DNA from: JAAELZ01 sp965237995
Lineage (GTDB): Bacteria; Pseudomonadota; Gammaproteobacteria; Arenicellales; Poriferihabitantaceae
Assembly (NCBI GenBank): GCA_965237995.1
Contig: CBDEGO010000003.1
Span: 310,001-374,000, forward strand
Direction: 5' to 3'
Length of the DNA stretch: 64,000 nucleotides
This document shows positions 62,194 to 64,000 of this stretch, piece after piece; position 1 is the stretch's first letter, and each line of letters begins with the position of its first letter. A model generated the notes under the pieces. That model did no database searches and was not told the DNA's origin. It saw only the letters and a program-made list of their open reading frames with translations. Both the position numbers and the translations under genes were made by a program.

Positions 62194-63021
62194 GTGGACA
62201 CCTACAGCATACAGTTTGGTGGGCATCGCGTTGATGTGTTGCATGAAGGGAAGCAATCAAGCCAAGCATTAGAATTTCTATTCGGCGATATTCATGGTGA
62301 ACATGTAAACCACATTGATAAAACTTTTAGCTTAGTTCAAGAAAATCAATACTGGCACCTTTCATCTGAAGGCGAGACAAAGATACAAACCACACTGCTA
62401 GAAGATGTTGCCAATATCTTGATGGGAGAGGTGGTGTTTCATCTGATAGAGAAAAATACAAGCTACATGGCTGTCCATGCTGGCTATGTATCTGACCAAC
62501 ATGGTGGCATTCTCATTCCGGGGGAAAGCGGCAATGGTAAAAGCTCTCTTACCTTTTGGATGACGCTAAACAACTACACTTACCACACCGATGAGCTGAT
62601 TTTACTTAGTATAGATAGCAATGCTGTGCGTTCATTTACCCGCCCTTTTAATATCAAGAACTATGGCTTAGAGCCAATACAGTCGCTTGTGAATATAGAT
62701 AATTTGGGTGAAAATGTAATGCGTGGTAGTAATGTACATATGCTCGCGCACCGGGCGATAAACCCAGATTACAGCACAACCACGCCACCACTTAAAAAAA
62801 TACTATTCCCGCTCTATAACAAAGATGCTTCCAATACATTGACGCCAATAAGTAAAGCATCAGCTGGTATTGAACTGATGAAGTCTAACGTTATCGCGCG
62901 CAATCTAGCGGGCCATGGATTTGATCAAATGCTTTCTATTGTAAAAGGGGTAAAGGCTTATCGTTTGGACTATAACGACTTTGCCGTTCTACCTGAATTA
63001 TTGTCTCAAATGTCTGATTAA
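62194..63021 (+). CDS. HprK-related kinase
   Basis: The protein has a Walker A loop of the HPr-kinase type (LIPGESGNGKSSLTFWM, residues 108-124) and a following strand with HTDELILLS (about 129-137), as in HPr kinase/phosphorylase folds. The N-terminal part (residues 1-90) resembles no domain I can name. The ending (RNLAGHGFDQMLSIVKGVKAYRLDYNDF) matches my memory of HprK-related kinase A. The start is a GTG, 12 bases after the PqqD-like gene. The target is unknown; this is not the sugar PTS regulator HprK, since the characteristic capsule motif is not seen. Confidence 0.78.
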   Translation: MDTYSIQFGGHRVDVLHEGKQSSQALEFLFGDIHGEHVNHIDKTFSLVQENQYWHLSSEGETKIQTTLLEDVANILMGEVVFHLIEKNTSYMAVHAGYVSDQHGGILIPGESGNGKSSLTFWMTLNNYTYHTDELILLSIDSNAVRSFTRPFNIKNYGLEPIQSLVNIDNLGENVMRGSNVHMLAHRAINPDYSTTTPPLKKILFPLYNKDASNTLTPISKASAGIELMKSNVIARNLAGHGFDQMLSIVKGVKAYRLDYNDFAVLPELLSQMSD

Positions 63022-63024
63022 AGG

Positions 63025-64000
63025 GTGACAAATAGCCGCTCTGAACTTAATGCGCTCGAACTAAGCGCTCGGATCACACTTGAAGATGATGGAGCCCACC
63101 GTCTAGAAACAAAGCCTTCTAGAAATCACCGACTGGGCTTCATTTATTGCCGCGCTTGAATCTAACGGCTTAGCACCTCTATTTCATTCACACTTGCAAA
63201 GCCACGAACAGCTTAACAAGGTGATTCCTAAAGTTGCACATCTACAGATCAAAGCCTTGGTCATTCGCCATCAACGGGCAACCGAAGCCCGTGAGATAGC
63301 GGCGGCAGAGATATTACAGCACTTCAAGCAAGCCAATATTGACTGTATTGCTTTAAAAGGTCTTGCGCTGGCTTACAGCATTTACCCCTCTGCTAGTTTA
63401 AGGCCCATGCGCGACATTGATTTATTAGTGCACTCTGATCAGGCCCTAACTGCGCAGCAATCTCTACGCGATTTAGGCTATTCTGCCGAGAATCGCAAAG
63501 ATGGGGCTATGTACAATCATCATCATCTCCCTGTCGCGATGAAGGTGATTGATGGGATGAACATGAGTATAGAAATCCATCATAATGCTTTATCTGGTGA
63601 TGTCGCACAATCTATATCATATGCCGATTTAACTGATCCGCCCCTCTCTGTATCTATCGGTGAACATATAACCAATAGGCTTGGTCATACGGACACTTTG
63701 CGGCATTTGTGCCACCACTCATTTGAGCCGGCACTTCGCATAAAACTCGGTTCATTACACGATGTAGTGCGTTATGCAACGTTTTACCAACAAGAGATAA
63801 ATTGGGACGATATTAGAGTTCACTATCCTTTTGTTATTAATACCCTACGCTGCATTCACTTTGTCATCGCCTTGCCACAGACTTTGCTCGCGCAAATAGA
63901 CTTACCTACAAGCGCCGCACCAGCCCAAGCAGGAGAAGGCTATCAACCACTGTCGTACACCTTAGCGCAGTACAGAGGAATAAGACGCTGGCAACACATC
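63025..64000 (+). CDS. Nucleotidyltransferase family protein, apparent frameshift, runs off the window
   Basis: From the GTG at 63025 (three bases after the kinase stop) the frame reads MTNSRSELNALELSARITLEDDGAHRLET, then hits a stop. The +1 frame continues from about 63107 to the window end without a stop (DWASFIAALESNGLAPLFHSH...). Removing one C near 63115-63116 joins them into one natural protein. The body has LKGLALAYSIYPSASLRPMRDIDLLVHSD, the pattern of the uncharacterised nucleotidyltransferase family (PF14907-like) with the DxD metal pair. The frame break may be a true mutation, a programmed shift or a read error. Only the first part (about 325 residues) is in the window. Confidence 0.65.

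Noticed and set aside
1..64000. CRISPR arrays, restriction-modification, toxin-antitoxin pairs or insertion sequences
   Set aside because: No regularly spaced direct repeats, transposase motifs or defence enzyme motifs were found on reading; the small genes present fit housekeeping families.

Overview
This window is a stretch of chromosome from a gammaproteobacterium, most likely a free-living, possibly marine one. The evidence is gene content and order. There is an outer-membrane LPS assembly set (surA-lptD, lpxH, waaA), a Rod-complex cluster (mreBCD-mrdA-rodA-mltB-rlpA-dacA-ybeD-lipB) and the accD-folC-SPOR-cvpA-purF block. There are also an aroQ-accB-accC-prmA-zinc ribbon-dusB-fis-purH-purD run, a RelA-type alarmone synthetase and a proteobacterial XerD. 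Base composition looks moderate and even by eye (not computed). I cannot name the genus. I see no phage, insertion sequence, CRISPR array or plasmid functions.

Layout. 1-4.5 kb: surA (cut by the window edge) and lptD on the minus strand, facing murU. 3.6-13.3 kb: a long minus-strand cell-wall and shape operon from mreB to lipB. 13.5-17.6 kb: plus-strand gatCAB, a tRNA-Arg(UCG) and yceF. 17.6-20.5 kb: hflX and hfq, then a gene-free stretch of about 460 bp rich in inverted repeats, with a candidate structured RNA, and a lone FimT/GspH pseudopilin. 20.5-28.5 kb: a minus-strand run rpsO-pnp-rpsP-rimM-trmD-rplS followed by a periplasmic repeat protein, xerD and a plsC-like acyltransferase that has its own Fur-box-like site. 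28.8-31.7 kb: threonine degradation (kbl-tdh) divergent from an Lrp/AsnC regulator. 31.8-42 kb: cysS, lpxH, purF, cvpA, a SPOR protein, folC, accD, glnE. 42.1-46.2 kb: a plus-strand group of choline sulfatase, YaeQ, a spermidine-synthase-like protein and an MFS transporter. 46.3-58.4 kb: a long minus-strand run from aroQ down to waaA. 58.5-61.8 kb: mobB, mobA, relA. 61.8 kb to the end: a plus-strand PqqD-like, HprK-like kinase and nucleotidyltransferase group, the last with an apparent frameshift and running off the window.

How the genes work together. Most of the window is housekeeping: lateral wall growth and septal wall processing, outer-membrane biogenesis, fatty-acid precursor supply (AccB, AccC and AccD), purine synthesis, translation and RNA decay. 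The parts worth a second look are: (a) the inverted-repeat-rich region beside hfq; (b) an L-threonine dehydrogenase in which all four structural-zinc cysteines are replaced; (c) a near-consensus Fur box in front of the stand-alone acyltransferase; (d) the PqqD/HprK-like/nucleotidyltransferase group at the right edge, which resembles an uncharacterised small system seen in other proteobacteria; (e) inverted repeats bounding the yceF-hflX gap. All functional statements are inferred from sequence features and family knowledge; no searches were run.
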